Assembly (NCBI GenBank): GCA_015852425.1
Contig: JAAAIG010000182.1
Span: forward strand, 1-48,327
Reading direction: 5' to 3'
DNA length: 48,327 nt
Origin: Gryganskiella cystojenkinii
Taxonomy: Eukaryota; Mortierellomycota; Mortierellomycetes; Mortierellales; Mortierellaceae
The position numbers and the translations under genes were made by a program. The notes beneath the pieces are model-generated. The model was given only the letters and a program-made list of their open reading frames with translations, did not search any database and was not told the DNA's origin. This document shows positions 25,108-37,452 of the stretch, one piece after another (positions within the stretch are counted from its first letter, which is position 1; the number at the start of each line of letters is the position of its first letter).

Positions 25108-25901
25108 TTGTGAGGTATGGAGAGGAGTGGAGCGGGATTAAAGATGAGTCGACTTGTTGATGGGATTCTGTTGTTTCAACAATTTTTTTTTGTCGGTGAA
25201 CAAGGTGAAGGGTCCAATAATCAGTCATTGTTTTTTTCTTGCTTCCTGTACAATTGCTTCACAGTTCATTTATAGCACATTTGTGTCAGGGATAGCCCAT
25301 AATGTTCTCATCCATACCTGATAAGCTTGAAGACAATAGACGGTTGGAAAATATATACAATCGGAGGAGAGTGAAGTGGTTTTCAAAGTCTCTAAAAAAG
25401 ATCAAAAAAGTTGGCAACGTCGATTATTAGGATGAAAAAAATATATCGCAATTGCGTCAAGGATATCTGACAATGCAAGAGTTGTCGAGCTACAAACAAG
25501 CCGTACCAGTGGACTAGCAATATTAAGTGTTGGTGGATGGTGATGGTACTATATACAAAAAGCGAAGTGGAAGGAGTAAAGAGTGAGAAAGACCGACAAA
25601 GTTTTTGAAGACATAAAGCAAAGAAAAAAAGTAAAAGACCGTCCGCGACGCGCTCAGTGGTCAACGCAAAGAAACACCTTGTGCACAATGCAGCGCGCCA
25701 GAAGACAAAAAAATTCTTTTGAGGTGAAACCCGACCAAAGCGAAACATTTTGAACGAAATCTCTCTTTTTTTTTTGCTGCTAGAGTCGATCGTGATCTGG
25801 ATTGTCGATCCCCCACACCCTTCTTCATCACCTAACACATTCTCTCTCTATTTTTTCTGCAAACAACCATCCTATTCTCTCTTACACTTAATATCTCAGA
25901 C
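25108..25901. promoter_or_regulatory. Divergent promoter region, coiled-coil gene / WW-domain gene
   Basis: About 790 nt between divergent start codons. TATA-like A/T stretches occur near 25351-25360 and 25547-25557, and pyrimidine-rich leader precedes the WW gene (25760-25890). A minus-strand frame of 148 codons at 25392-25838 has no recognisable similarity and is probably not a gene. Confidence 0.4.
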
Positions 25902-26998
25902 ATGGGTTCATGCCTCAGCACCCCAGGACTGTCTGGTGGCAACACTGCCTACCGCAATGCGGGCCCTATTCCACCTCCACCCACACTTCCTACTCCTCAT
26001 TCTTACGATCTCCCTAAAGGATGGTGAGGACACTGTTTTCATTTGTTTGGATGTCTTGTTGCTAAAACATATTCACTACAAACTACGCGTGCTGGGGTGC
26101 GTCCCAATATTAAAATTTACTATTTACCTCGTAGGATTTGTCAATACGATCCAAACTCCAAGCATCTCTTCTACGTGAACGAGGTTGGTGATTACTAAAC
26201 TCTATTATCCGAGTACGATCGACTCCATATCATACTGTTCTCTTACTGTTCTCTTTATTTCGGAATAGACGACCGGTCAACGACAATGGGAGCATCCGAA
26301 TGGTGCAGCCAGCGGAGCTACGGACGCGACTCAGTTCCGCGAACAAATGGCGGCCTATGATCAAAGTTTGATGAACTACAACCGCATGTATGGCGCCGGT
26401 GGTGCTGGTTATCCTCAGATGAGTCAACAACAGCAATACAACCAGCAACAACCTGGCTACGGTTATGGTGGAAGATCTGGCGGTCTCATGGGAGGTGGAC
26501 GCGGTGGTATGGGAGGTATGGCGACCGGAGGAATGATGGGTCTACTAGCGGGAAGGTAAGCATATCAGGGACCAATACTCAGATGCTGTTCAAGTCTTCA
26601 AAACAACGCATCATTCTGACATTTTTGTTTTCTTTACGTCCTTTAAAAGCCTTCTTGGAAACTCGTTCGCTCATCGTGGAGGCGGTTATGGCGGCGGTTA
26701 TGGTAGTGACACCACCCCTCAATACCAAGACAACGGGGGCAGCAACTCGTTTTTTAACCAGGATGGTTACGGGGCCAACGATGGCTTTGGGGGCGGGGGC
26801 GGGGGCGGAGGCGGTTCCTTCTTTAATCAAGACTCTTCGTTTGGTGGAGGGGATGGCGGCTTTGGGGGTGGTTCGTCATTTTTTGATCAGGGAGGTTCCT
26901 CGGGTTTCATGGACTCTGGCGGCGGCGGTGGTGGAGGATTCTTTGACCAAAGCGGGGGTGGAGGATTCGGGGGTGGAGGATTCGATAGTAGCTGGTAA
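25902..26998 (+). CDS. WW-domain protein with N-terminal lipid-anchor motif and Gly-rich tail
   Basis: Four exons, 25902-26023, 26135-26183, 26269-26555 and 26650-26998, encode about 268 aa. The start MGSCLS has Gly2, Cys4 and Ser6, which fits N-myristoylation plus palmitoylation and would anchor it to membranes. A WW domain spans about residues 37-68 across exons 1-3: LPKGW, then YDPNSKHLFYVNE, then TTGQRQWEHP, with both conserved Trp and the Tyr of the Pro-binding groove. A Tyr/Gln-rich segment, a small hydrophobic Gly/Met patch (MGLLAGSLLGN) and a Gly-rich tail with repeated SFF(N/D)Q motifs follow. The layout resembles fungal WW proteins related to yeast Wwm1, but the partner cannot be told from sequence. 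Confidence 0.82.
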
Positions 26999-27317
26999 AG
27001 ATAGTTGGAAGTAGCTGTTTTTCTTCCTTCCAGTAGTTACAGTATCGGTAATACAAGGTTACTTTTTTTTGTCGTCGAGGGTGGCTCGTTCATGCAAATA
27101 TTCAGGTTGCCACCAATTTCGTCTCTCTCGTGGCTTTTTCCTGAAAAAAAAGCAGTCAGCAAAAGACAAAGAAATTTGTTTGTGCATCCTGGTGAAAAAG
27201 ACGCGTCTCTCCAAGTCATCTCGCTCTCTCTTTGGTCGCGCATTCATACTTCTTAGTCGCTTACTATCATTTGCACTTCTCGCTCTCTTACTATCCTTTG
27301 TTCACACATCATTGACA
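26999..27317. other. Intergenic region between WW gene and Cdt2
   Basis: About 320 nt holding the WW gene's 3'UTR and the Cdt2 promoter/leader, the latter pyrimidine-rich around 27220-27310. A reading frame runs through it into the Cdt2 start, but the ATG at 27318 begins the credible protein. No specific site is recognised. Confidence 0.4.
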
Positions 27318-29685
27318 ATGCCAGCCGACTCAACCGTTGCTGCTGCTGCTGCGCGGAGAACACCCCTCGCAGACATCTCTCAGAGACCCTTGAACATCAA
27401 TCGGACATTGCAACAACAACAACAACAACAACACGTTCAATCATTCTGCAGCAACACCTGCGACGAGAACACTGCGCCGCCCTCTCGGCGACTCTTGGAG
27501 ATCTTTTCTGCTGTCCAGGCAGGGTCTGCTGGCAGGAAGCGTTCCCTCAAATTCACTGTTGATGACACCGATACCATCACTACGACTACTAGTCAATCAC
27601 CAAAGACCGCCATCCGGACACAAACACCATCCATCACCACCATTGGAAACATTGCCATTAACACCACTACCAGCCAGACCTCCTGCAAACTCCAACAACC
27701 GACCAATCATTCTTCAAAATCTGCTGTTCCCTCTCGCTCCTTCAAGTCAAATCGACCTCAAGGCATGGCTTCTACCTTGGCACGGATACAAACCTTTGGT
27801 CAACGACGCTGTCAACCCTGTTATGGTATGTTTTGTAGACTCTTCTCCCTTCGGTCGAAGAGTTTATGTCTTATTGTGCTTGTTCGCAGAAATATCTAAC
27901 CAGCCCTTATTTATTCTTCTTCGTCCTTTAGTCTCGACACGATTTCTCATGCTGGATTATATCTCGAGGCCGTCGGATGTGTACAACTTTATTTCTCAAG
28001 ACGCAACGACTCTGGTTCCGCCCTTCTCCTGTGCTTACAACAATGGTATGCCTTGGCTGTATTGTTATTATTGAATACCTGTCCCTAATTCTCAAAGAAT
28101 TGGCATCTCTAACTGTGTCTATCTTTGTTGATGCTAAATAGTTGCAAACGATGCTCGGTACTTGGCGGTCGGAGATGAAGACGGCGCTATCCATATCGTA
28201 GACACGAAAAACGACGATGCACATCCAGGTACGATTTTCGATGAAGCGTGTGATCAATGACAGGTGTAAATCATTCAGGGGACCATCACTTATATCTGTC
28301 GTTATATTCCTCTCAGCCTCAACAAGACAAATCTTAGCGCATCAGAACGCGATTTTCGACCTTTGCTGGACAAGGGACGACTCTAAGATCGTAAGTCAAA
28401 TGACTCCAAAGTAGCTTCCTGAACGACATCAATTTTTTTATCCGCATCACTCTAACAGCAGTACTCACATGTTTATTCGAAACAGATCTCTGTGTCGGGC
28501 GACCAGACTGCCAGACTTCACGATGTAGAAACTAAAAAGTGCCTAGGAGCATTTTCAGGTCATAGCGGGAGCATCAAGAGTATCTCTTTGAAACAGACGG
28601 ACGATAGTATGTATTTTGTTTTTTATTCAATCTGTCCTTCCCCCAATCCATATCTGTCAGGGCTATGAGCTGTGAATCTAACAATCGCAAGCCTTTTTTT
28701 TTTTTTTTTTTGAAGATATTTTCGCCACTGCTGCCCGAGACGGAAACATTATGATTTGGGATGTCCGGTGTTCGAGTACAACATCACCGCAAGGGGACGT
28801 ATCGTACAGACCTGCGGACAGACTTCTCAACGTGCACACGAGTACTAGGAAGGCAGCCCCTGCTAAGAAGACCAAGCATGGATCAGACGGTGCCAACACC
28901 GCTTCCGCTGTCCAATATCTGATCCACAATGAGCACACTCTGGCTTCCACTGGATCTCTTGATGGGTATGTGTTTATATTTCGCAAGGCAATTATGGATG
29001 CGTTATTTCTCAACATGCTGACTGAAAATTGCGCTTGAAAAAAAAAATTGATTTCTTAGATCTATTAAATTTTGGGACGTGAGGAACCACGGATCGTACT
29101 TTCGTCATGACTTCCCAACACCCATTCAAACCTCGACGTATACACCGATCACAAAACGCGCGCACGGAATGACATCAATGGCACTCTCACCCGATGGTGC
29201 CAGTTTGTTCGCCGTGAGCTCCGACAACCATATTTACATGTACAACACAACGGCGCTTGGCAGTCCCATTCACACCTTTGGCGGCAGTGGCTTTGCATGT
29301 TCGAGCTATTATATCAAGATTAGCGTCTCGCCCGATGGACGTTATATCGCAGCAGGATCGAGCAAGGATTTATATGTCTGGGAAGTAGCTCGACCACACA
29401 AGAAACCCTTTGTCTTCCAGGGTCATGAACGAGAGGTCACCGGTGTCGATTGGGCCAAGGATCTCGGACAAGGCACTGAGGTATGAAGTGACTGGTGAAA
29501 GGAGCATTAAATGATAATCGAATTTGATGAAAGTGCTAACATTGATGTTTCTTTTACTTATATAGTTGAGTGGATGTTCAGACGACGCGACTGTCAGGAC
29601 TTGGAAATCGAACCGCGACCTTGTCCGTGAATGCAACGACACCAATAGCTTAAGGAACATGCATGGCATGGTTAAAGAACTGTGA
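27318..29685 (+). CDS. CDT2: Cdt2/DTL, WD40 substrate receptor of CRL4 ubiquitin ligase
   Basis: Eight exons: 27318-27825, 27932-28045, 28142-28228, 28317-28390, 28486-28606, 28716-28965, 29060-29480 and 29566-29685, about 564 aa, with all phases consistent. The first 170 residues are low-complexity (poly-Ala, poly-Gln, Thr-rich) and include RRTPLADIS, which fits an APC/C destruction box. The rest is a WD40 propeller with blade ends such as DGAIHIVD, DQTARLHD, DGNIMIWD, SIKFWDV, DNHIYMYN, DLYVWEV and DATVRTWK. Cdt2 binds Cul4-Ddb1 and targets Cdt1 and other PCNA-bound proteins for destruction in S phase. The late blades (HIYMYNTTALGSPIHTF, SPDGRYIAAGSS) match the DTL family best. The protein ends soon after the last blade, with no long C-terminal tail. 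Saccharomyces lacks this gene; fission yeast and animals have it. Confidence 0.85.
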
Positions 29686-29851
29686 ACCTGCTCACTAAAC
29701 TATTGCATCTTTCCGCTCCTAGAGAGTCCACTTCTACAAAATACCCTGCAAACAAAATACATCTGCAAAACAATCATCACGTTTTTTTTGTTTTACACTT
29801 TTTTATCTTTTTTATCTTTTGTATACTACAAGTTTTGCCATGACGACAAGT

Positions 29852-30788
29852 TTAAACGGCATAGCGAGGCTCTGTGCGAGAGTCTACCTCGTCCTGCTTG
29901 GGGGGTGCGCTGAGGCTGGACTCTCTGGTTGCTCTCTCTTCACGTCTCTTCTCCCGCAAGTAGTTCCTTTGTGAGGCGTAGAGTTCCCGCTTCAAATTCC
30001 TGTCTGCCGATTTGAGATGCATAAAGTTGCAAAGACCACCACGAGTGCACTCTGAGTTTTCGTATTGACGGCAGCAAGCTAATCAATTAAAGAACAAAAC
30101 AAGGCATAGAATAATCGAGTCAGCAAAATGCAAAGTCAAACCATAGACGCCACCATTTTTTAAGCGTTTGTCAACAGATCACACACACACAGGCACATGT
30201 CCATTGTTTTCGTCATACCTTCACGAAAGTCGGTGACTGGAGAGAGTTCGGCCCAGAGAGGTCGACCAGCATAAAATCGGTTGTTGAGACTCTCGACAGC
30301 ATTACCGGCGTCTTCCTCGTATTTGAATCGAGCATAGATATTTCCCACGAGATGATCCCCAATGTTATCACAGACATGCATCTCTTCGATTTCGCCATAT
30401 TTCGCCAGCTCAACAAAGAAATCCTCGTAAATGTTGTCAAAGTCCTCCTGAATCTCGGCCTTGGTTAGGTTACAGCTGGCATCGTGCGAGGGGTTGTGGT
30501 AGACGTTAGGGACGAGGATGGTCTGAGAAAAGTTTGGCTTGACGTGTTTACGCGAACAACGATCTCCATGTCGACAGGCTCCAATCTTGAAGTAGAAAGA
30601 GCAATTGACCCTAGAAGTAATGAAAACAATGGATTAAAATTTAGTTTAGTTACGGTCCAAACAAGTGCAATCAAGTTGGCGCATGGAAACATGAAAAGAA
30701 GCATAGAAGTGATTTCGGTCCAAGAGAAGTTGAAGGGTACTTACTTGTCCTTTTCTGTTCCGTAGATTGATGCAAGATAGGTGGCCAT
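29852..30788 (-). CDS. U2AF1: U2AF small subunit (U2AF35), splicing factor
   Basis: Three exons, 30745-30788, 30219-30610 and 29852-30078, encode about 220 aa. The order is diagnostic: a CCCH finger (CX8CX5CX3H from the exon 1/2 junction), an atypical RRM with the acidic helix (EDFFVELAKYGEIEEMHVCDN) and RNP-like GNIYARFKYEEDA, then a second CCCH finger (CX7CX5CX3H beginning at the exon 2/3 junction). It recognises the AG of the 3' splice site together with U2AF65. The C-terminal tail is short and lacks an RS domain, like the fission-yeast form rather than human. Its retention fits an intron-rich genome such as this one. It converges on Cdt2 with 166 nt between stop codons and is divergent from the BET gene. 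Confidence 0.93.
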
Positions 30789-31849
30789 GGTGGTTGATGA
30801 TGTGTAGTCGTAGAGTAGTGAAGCTAATGTACAAGAGAGTGACGAGGAGGAGCGATGGGATGGAGCGATGGATGGGATAACAAGTCGTGGCAAAAGAGAC
30901 AATGTTTGCCCTTTGATGGAGCGAGGAGGCGATCTCTTTTTGTACGAAACCGACAAATTCGCTGACTAAGCCACCGGTTCGAGTCATGTGACCTACCAGT
31001 CGATCCAGTCGATTCCATGGTCGTTGCTGGCAACAGAAACACGGGTGTGTTTCTGTCTTGCGCAGCGAGCAGTAGCTAACAGGCTTTCTTGTCGAAGGAG
31101 GGGACAATCTCACCGACACCACCGTTATCCCCGAGTACTCGCAGGCAAAGCACTAAAAGAAAAAGAAAAGAAATTCTGACAGAGGCAAAGCAAGCGAGCA
31201 CTGACCAACTGAAGGGAAATGAGAAACATCCCACTGCGCTCAAATCAATACACGTCACAGCTTTGTTTTTCAAAAAATGTTGGCAATAAAAAGACCGCGG
31301 TGACTTCTTTCTTTCCTCTCTTTTTTTTTCCTCTCTCTTTTTTTTCTTTCTTTCTCTTCTTTTCCCTTCTTTTTCATATTCTCCCTCCGACTCCCCTTTT
31401 CCAAACTCCTCTCCTCTTTCTTCCTTCACTGTCTCCTTTTCCCTCGCTTGTTCACTGGCACTCTGACTCTCATTCCTAAACGACACGCATCCCCATTGTC
31501 TGTCACTCAGCCTTTGACCACCCCCATCAACAGAGACTTTTTTTATTTCCGCATTCCACTCACAACACAACAACAAAACAAGTTGTTTTTAGTTGCCCGC
31601 CTCTCATTTCTATTTTTTTTGATTCTCGAGACGTGTTTTTTTTTTTTTCTTCTTTTTTTTTTGTTTGCGCCATCGTGCCATTGAGACCCCCTGCTCTCTC
31701 AGTGCAAACAATCAAGCTCTTTGCCCCCTTTTCTCAATCATCGCCTTTTTCGACTGGATTGGCTCCCTCTGTCATATCCAATACTCCTTTGTCGCCCTAG
31801 TCGCCCTCCCGTGTTTTCTTGTCCCATCCACGCCTGCTGAAGTCTTGTT
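30789..31849. promoter_or_regulatory. Divergent promoter region, U2AF35 / BET gene
   Basis: About 1.06 kb between divergent start codons. The right half (31290-31670) is an extreme pyrimidine tract on the + strand, typical of a fungal promoter and leader for the BET gene. Frames across it are low-complexity artefacts of that bias. No TATA box or specific operator is identifiable. Confidence 0.4.
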
Positions 31850-34800
31850 ATGATGTCTAATGGAGAAGAGGTCAAGAAGAGGCCATTGGAAGATCACTCT
31901 ATCCAAGAAAATGGGTAATTCTTATTCCTGTTTTGTCTCTAGCCTTCTTTGAGCTCGTTTGTAAGCAGAACCGCCAATGCTGATCAATGATTCATTTTTT
32001 CACTTGTTGTGCCAACAGACTTTCGCCAACTCTTCCAAACGATCACTCTTCACAATCGCTCGATGAAGGATCATTAAAAAAGTTCAAAGCAGACGACGAT
32101 GACCGTGTTCCCTACTCGACCCCCGCAGTGGCAACTCCATCTGCATCTTCTGCAACGGAGCAACACCCACTCGTGCCCTCTCTCGACTTGTCCTCGCGCC
32201 CTGCTACGGCAGACCGTAGTAACTCTGAACACGCACTAGATAGCGACATGAGTGTCCCGACTTCTCTTCCACACGCACCTTCGTCGACCAATGTATTGTC
32301 AGGTCCTCATGCCTCGACGACTGCTCTCCAGGCATCAACGCCAGAGCCACGGTTGCCTGATAATATTGAAGTCTCAAAGGTGAGTCCTTTGTGTTGCGTT
32401 GATTGTCTCTCGAACAGACTTAATGTTGGGGGAGATGGTGATGTGGATATAAGCGTGGACACAAGAACGGATCATGGGACTTGGTTCAGGAAATGGGAGA
32501 ATAAAGCCGATTCATGTGTCCGTTTACCTACACTCTGCTCTGCCTCTATGGTCAAATATTTCGTCTGCTGGAACGACGATCAAGTTTAGGAGACGAGACA
32601 ACGTGAACGTCTGCGTGGAGATTTTTTTTTGTTATCGAGTGATCAGTTAAATCCTCTTTTTTCTTTGATCATCAGAAGAAATGACAGGATCTAATCGTTT
32701 TCGTTATTGCCGCCTTCTGTTTTGTCCACCTGTTTTCTATGTTTCCCATGCAAAACGTTTTTAGCCCACAGCGAGTCCGTTGGTGTCTCAAGTCGCTCCA
32801 CCAACAACCATTTCTGCACCTGTCTCGATCCCTGTCAAGTTGGAGGCAAACCATGTCAACACTACGCCAGCTGCCATGGTCGCCCCCGTGGTGACGCCTA
32901 TCAACACCTCGGTCGCAAATTCCGCCTCATTGTCTGCTGTTGTACCACTTAATGGCGTGAATGGATCGCGTAAGCCTGCCATGACACGGGAACAACTCAA
33001 GTACTGCACAGCCATAATCAAACAGCTCAAGAGACATCGTGATGCCCCAGCCTTCCTCAACCCGGTCGATCCAGTTCTTCTCAAAATCCCAGACTACCCC
33101 ACTGTTGTGAAGCATCCCATGGATCTCTCGACAGTCGAGCGAAAGCTCGCGGATCTAGAATACGACACAGTAGACGACTTTGTGCAGGATCTCAACCTCA
33201 TCTTCTCCAACTGTTACCTCTATAACGGCCGTGAAGCGCTCATCTCCATTTGTGCCTCAAACCTAGAGTCATCTTTGCAAAGCTCCTTGCGCCACATGCC
33301 GAAGGAGGTAAGATTTCTTTCCCCAGATCCTCTCTTGTTCATGACAATACACAATGTTGCGCCTACTGATAATATTTCTGTTCTAAATTCTTGATAATAG
33401 AACTCTAGGGTTGCCGAGGTGACCGCAACTTCCCCAAAGAAAACCCCTGCTGCACCAAAAGTCAAGAAGGAACCTGTGAAAAAGGAGGCTCTCCCTATCT
33501 CTTCGCCTGTCTCTGCTACTGTGCCAGGATCCGGCGGTTTCTTGAGCACTCACTCGAGAGCCGATTCTGAAGAACGCAGGCCTAAGCGCGACATTCATGC
33601 ACCCTCAAAGGAGATTCCCACCGCAATCGCTGTCAAGAAGAAGGGCTCAACAAAGTGGAAGGCGGATGCCCAGCTGCGGTACTGTCAAGCCATCTTGAGA
33701 GAATTTGCTAAGAAGGCGAATGCAGAGTTCATGTTTCCGTTCATGGAACCCGTGGACTGGGTCGCACTCAACATCCCTGACTACCCAAGGGTCATCAAAA
33801 ACCCCATGGATATATCAACTGTGCGTAACAAATTGGAGGAGGGCGAGTATGAGAATGCGACACAGTTTGAGAACGATGTCCGTCAGGTCCTTTGGAACTG
33901 CTTTAAATTTAACCCAGCTGGCACGCCGGTTCACTTAATGGGACGGAGGATGGAGCAACTCTTCAACACAAAGTGGGCAGAACGCCCACCGCCACCTACT
34001 CCCCCTGTGGTGGAAGAGCCCCCAGCTCCTGCACCTGCGCCCGTGATCGAGTCAGAGGATGAAGTTGATTCCGCTGGTACATTTGTTGTTTGCTACTGCA
34101 TTTTTTTGGTTTGGTTATGGTACTGGAATAGGTTCCAAAAAAACTACATGAGGCTGCTCTGACTTCGTTATTTTTTTTGACTTGTCCTTATAGACGAAAA
34201 AATTGCCGAAATGGAACGCCACTTAAAAACTTTAGCTGACAAGCTCAAGTTGATGAAGGCCTCCAAAAAGAAGGAGAAGGTCGAAAAGAAACCTACGCCA
34301 AAGCCTGCTGCCGAGAAGACTGTCAAGCCCAAGGTTGCATCCAAGACGACTCCTCAAAAGGCGCCACCAAAGCCTGTTCCTGCAAAGGCTCCTGCCGCTG
34401 AGAAGAAGAAGGCTCCCGTCAAGCGCTCGAGACCAGTCTACAGCAGCAGCAGCGACAGTAGTAGTAGCGATGAGGAGGAGGTGCCTATGATCACCTTTGA
34501 CCAAAAGAAGGAACTCAGCGACGCGATTAACAACTTTGAAGGCGACAAACTAGCGAACGTTGTCCAGATTATTCACAGCAGCATGCCACATCTGCGAGAC
34601 GTAAGGATTTTTTTACTTCCTGATTGATGGTCCAGGTACGTCTCTGTTATAGGTTCTAACTAATTTTCGCTGTGATTATTTCTACTGTAGAACGGTGGCC
34701 AAGAAGAGATTGAGCTTGATATGGATTCACTGGATCCCAAGACGCTCTTCAGACTCTACCAGTATGTGAAGAAGAACACGGCCAAGCGCAAGCAGAAGCC

Positions 34801-35118
34801 TGCGCCGCTCAAAAAGCCCAAGGTCCAATACTCTGAGGCAGACGCCACCAAAAAGATCACTGAGCTTGAACGCACCTTGCAGAAGTTTGAGCAGCCTGCT
34901 CCTCGATCAAAGGGTACGTGTTTTTGTTTTACTGTTTGATCTTATCTTCTTGATCTTATCTTCTCGTCGATGGAGACTGACCTTACTGTTATCTTTATTG
35001 TTACTGTCTTCATCTAGTTGGATCGCACCCAGGTGCCAACGAAGGCTATTCTTCGAGTTCAAGTGGAAGCTCAAGCTCTTCCGGATCTGACAGTGATTCT
35101 GGAAGCGATAGCGACTAA
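31850..35118 (+). CDS. BDF1: BET family double-bromodomain protein (Bdf1/BRD4-like)
   Basis: Seven exons: 31850-31914, 32019-32379, 32765-33307, 33401-34076, 34194-34600, 34691-34913 and 35018-35118, about 791 aa. Two bromodomains lie at about 215-322 and 405-510; each keeps the acetyl-lysine-binding Asn (Asn296 in NCYLYN, Asn494 in NCFKFN). A Lys/Pro-rich linker, a Ser/acidic patch and the extraterminal (NET) domain (about 646-720, beginning PMITFDQKKELSDAIN) follow, then a short coiled coil and a Ser/Asp tail. This bromodomain-bromodomain-ET order defines BET proteins, which read acetylated histone H4 and support transcription initiation. The first bromodomain has AFLNPVD where WPF-type shelves are usual. 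Two adjacent ATGs (31850, 31853) are possible starts. Reading through the intron at 32380 meets a stop at 32587, so splicing there is required. Confidence 0.92.
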
Positions 35119-35846
35119 GAGCGTTCTTCACCCTGTCGCTTCCTTTCTCCTTGGAGACCTTTTCTTTTTCATTCTTTGCTTCGACGTTTGCACACACCCC
35201 CCGACGTTGCATGTACTTTATAATTCCTTTTTGCATTCAACACACAGCACCAACATTTGTTTTCTTTCACCCGGGGGTTTGTTTTTTTCCCATCGCCGAT
35301 GCCTGTATTTGTATCCTATTGCTTTTCCTTTTTTTTCGTTCCATGATTCTTTCTCACTTGTAGATCCCACAAACATCAAACTCATAGCTTCATCTCCTCT
35401 GGTGAAGATGCGATCTACAAATGATCGTTGTTCTTTGCTTTTCAGGCCTTTTTNNNNNNNNNNNNNNNNNNNNNNNNNNNNNNNNNNNNNNNNNNNNNNN
35501 NNNNNNNNNNNNNNNNNNNNNNNNNNNNNNNNNNNNNNNNNNNNNNNNNNNNNNNNNNNNNNNNNNNNNNNNNNNNNNNNNNNNNNNNNNNNNNNNNNNN
35601 NNNNNNNNNNNNNNNNNNNNNNNNNNNNNNNNNTCGGAGGAAACGGCCGGATCATCCTGGCTTTTTTTCTTAAGGGGACTGCTTTCTTCGACCGATGACA
35701 AATTTGGGTCGTTTTCAAAGTTTCTTTTTTGATGCGAAGTCTGCATTCTTCCTTACTCGCTTTACCTCAATTTAACTCGAGCATTCTTCTGTTTGATTGA
35801 CGCCCACACACATTCATATTCACATAACACGCACACACAAACCCAC
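35119..35846. other. Intergenic region with an assembly gap
   Basis: This 728-nt stretch holds the BET 3'UTR, a run of 180 N at 35454-35633, and the Nbp35 leader. The N run probably marks a scaffolding gap of unknown or estimated size, so gene spacing here is not reliable. Reading frames crossing the Ns are artefacts. Confidence 0.8.
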
Positions 35847-37267
35847 ATGGCCCCTGCACCAGAGAACGCACCCGAGCACTGCCCAGTATGTTGTTTCTTT
35901 GTCATTGTTGTCCAATGAGTCTCTCGGTCATTTTTTGTTTCTTATCTTTGAGGAGGCTGCGCTGTCTCGAACCCTTGGAGCTGACTCGATCCTCTCTTTT
36001 TTACTTGTCCGTCATAATAATAGGGAACTGAGAGCGAGCAAGCAGGAAAATCGAGTGCCTGCGATGGATGCCCTAATCAGAATGTCTGTGCCACGGCACC
36101 CAAGGGACCCGATCCAGGTAAGAGCCGACGTTTAGAGGGAGAAAAAAAAGTGTCAAATTTGTCGTCCGTCGGATATCGAGGAGGTATCTAACCTCCGAAT
36201 TTCTTTTGTCTTTGGTAGACTTGCCCTTGATCAATGACAGGATGGGAGGAGTGAAGCACAAGATCTTGGTTCTTTCAGGAAAAGGCGGTGTGGGCAAGAG
36301 CAGTTTCACAGCCCAACTCTCGTTTGCCCTCTCACACGATGAAGAGACCGAAGTCGGCGTCATGGACATTGATATTTGTGGACCCTCGATTCCCAAAATG
36401 TTTGGATTGGATGGTGAACAGATTCATCAATCGAACAGCGGTTGGTCCCCCGTCTATGTGACCGATAACCTCGGTGTCATGTCGATCGGTTTCATCCTTC
36501 AGGAGGCGGACGATGCGATTATCTGGCGTGGACCCAAGAAGAACGGGTTGATCAAACAGTTTTTGAAGGACGTGGATTGGGGTGATCTTGATTATTTGCT
36601 CGTCGATACGCCGCCAGGCACTTCAGACGAGCATTTGTCGGTGGTTCAGTACCTCAAGGAATCTGGGATCACTGGCGCAATCTTGATCACGACCCCTCAG
36701 GAAGTCGCCTTGCAGGATGTGCGAAAGGAGATTGATTTCTGTCGTAAAGTCAAGATCCCGATCATTGGTGTGGTCGAGAACATGGCTGGGTTTGTCTGTC
36801 CGAGCTGCAAGGGCGAGAGCGTCATCTTTGCACCAACGACCGGCGGTGCTCGCAAGATGTGTGAGGATACCAAGACTCGGTTCTTGGGCAGTATTCCACT
36901 TGATCCTCGCATTGGTGAGCTCTTTTTTTTTATTTATTATTATTGCTTTCTCTGTAATTGTCACAATGGTGCATTGGATTCGGATTCTAGTCAAAGACTT
37001 AACCTTCTCTTTTATGTCTGTATTTCTTGTTAGGTAAATCTTGCGACCAGGGCCTCTCATTCCTGGAAGAATACCCAGAGTCACCCGCGACCGTTGCTTA
37101 CCAGGGAATCATAGCTGGTATGTTACTGTGCCTCCTCTTTTTCGTCCTTTTTTTTTTTTTTGGTTGGTTACAGTTGTCATTTTGATTCCACGTTTCCTAA
37201 CCAATGGTTTTGTTCTCTCTTGCCCCTCTCCTCCAAACCAGAAATCAAAAAAATCTTGCCTCAGTAA
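35847..37267 (+). CDS. NBP35: Cytosolic Fe-S cluster assembly ATPase Nbp35
   Basis: Five exons: 35847-35885, 36024-36117, 36219-36914, 37034-37117 and 37242-37267, about 312 aa, close to the family's usual length. The N-terminal ferredoxin-like CX13CX2CX5C motif (Cys12, 26, 29, 35) appears only after the first intron is removed, which fixes that splice. The deviant Walker A is [10 protein letters not shown] at 64-73, VDTPPGTSD follows as switch II, and CPSC (Cys238, Cys241) supplies the bridging cluster site. Nbp35 pairs with Cfd1 as a scaffold for building [4Fe-4S] clusters for cytosolic and nuclear proteins. The last exon encodes only the final nine residues (EIKKILPQ). Poly(A) signal AATAAA lies at 37317. 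Confidence 0.95.
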
Positions 37268-37316
37268 ATTATATCAATTTACTCGACACTTTGTACCATA
37301 GGAATGGTCAACGCAA

Positions 37317-37322
37317 AATAAA
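37317..37322 (+). terminator. Putative poly(A) signal AATAAA for Nbp35
   Basis: An exact AATAAA lies about 50 nt after the Nbp35 stop codon, within the 185-nt gap to the convergent PTM1-like gene. Confidence 0.4.
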
Positions 37323-37452
37323 TGGGCCATCATTAACAACATAACCATATCGAGGAAAAGCTGTTACGAAATCTTGTGAAGGTAATCTTTTTGATATGAT
37401 ATTTTTGTAATACAACTCTAGCTTAATATTGAGAGGAGCACATATGCTTTGA

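Noticed and set aside
25392..25838. 148-codon minus-strand frame between the coiled-coil and WW genes
   Set aside because: Low-complexity hydrophobic product with no motif, lying in a divergent promoter region.
32380..32589. Read-through of the BET exon 2 frame into the following intron
   Set aside because: It adds a poorly coding tail ending in a stop before both bromodomains; a GTGAGT donor at 32380 and a TAG acceptor at 32764 restore the BET frame.
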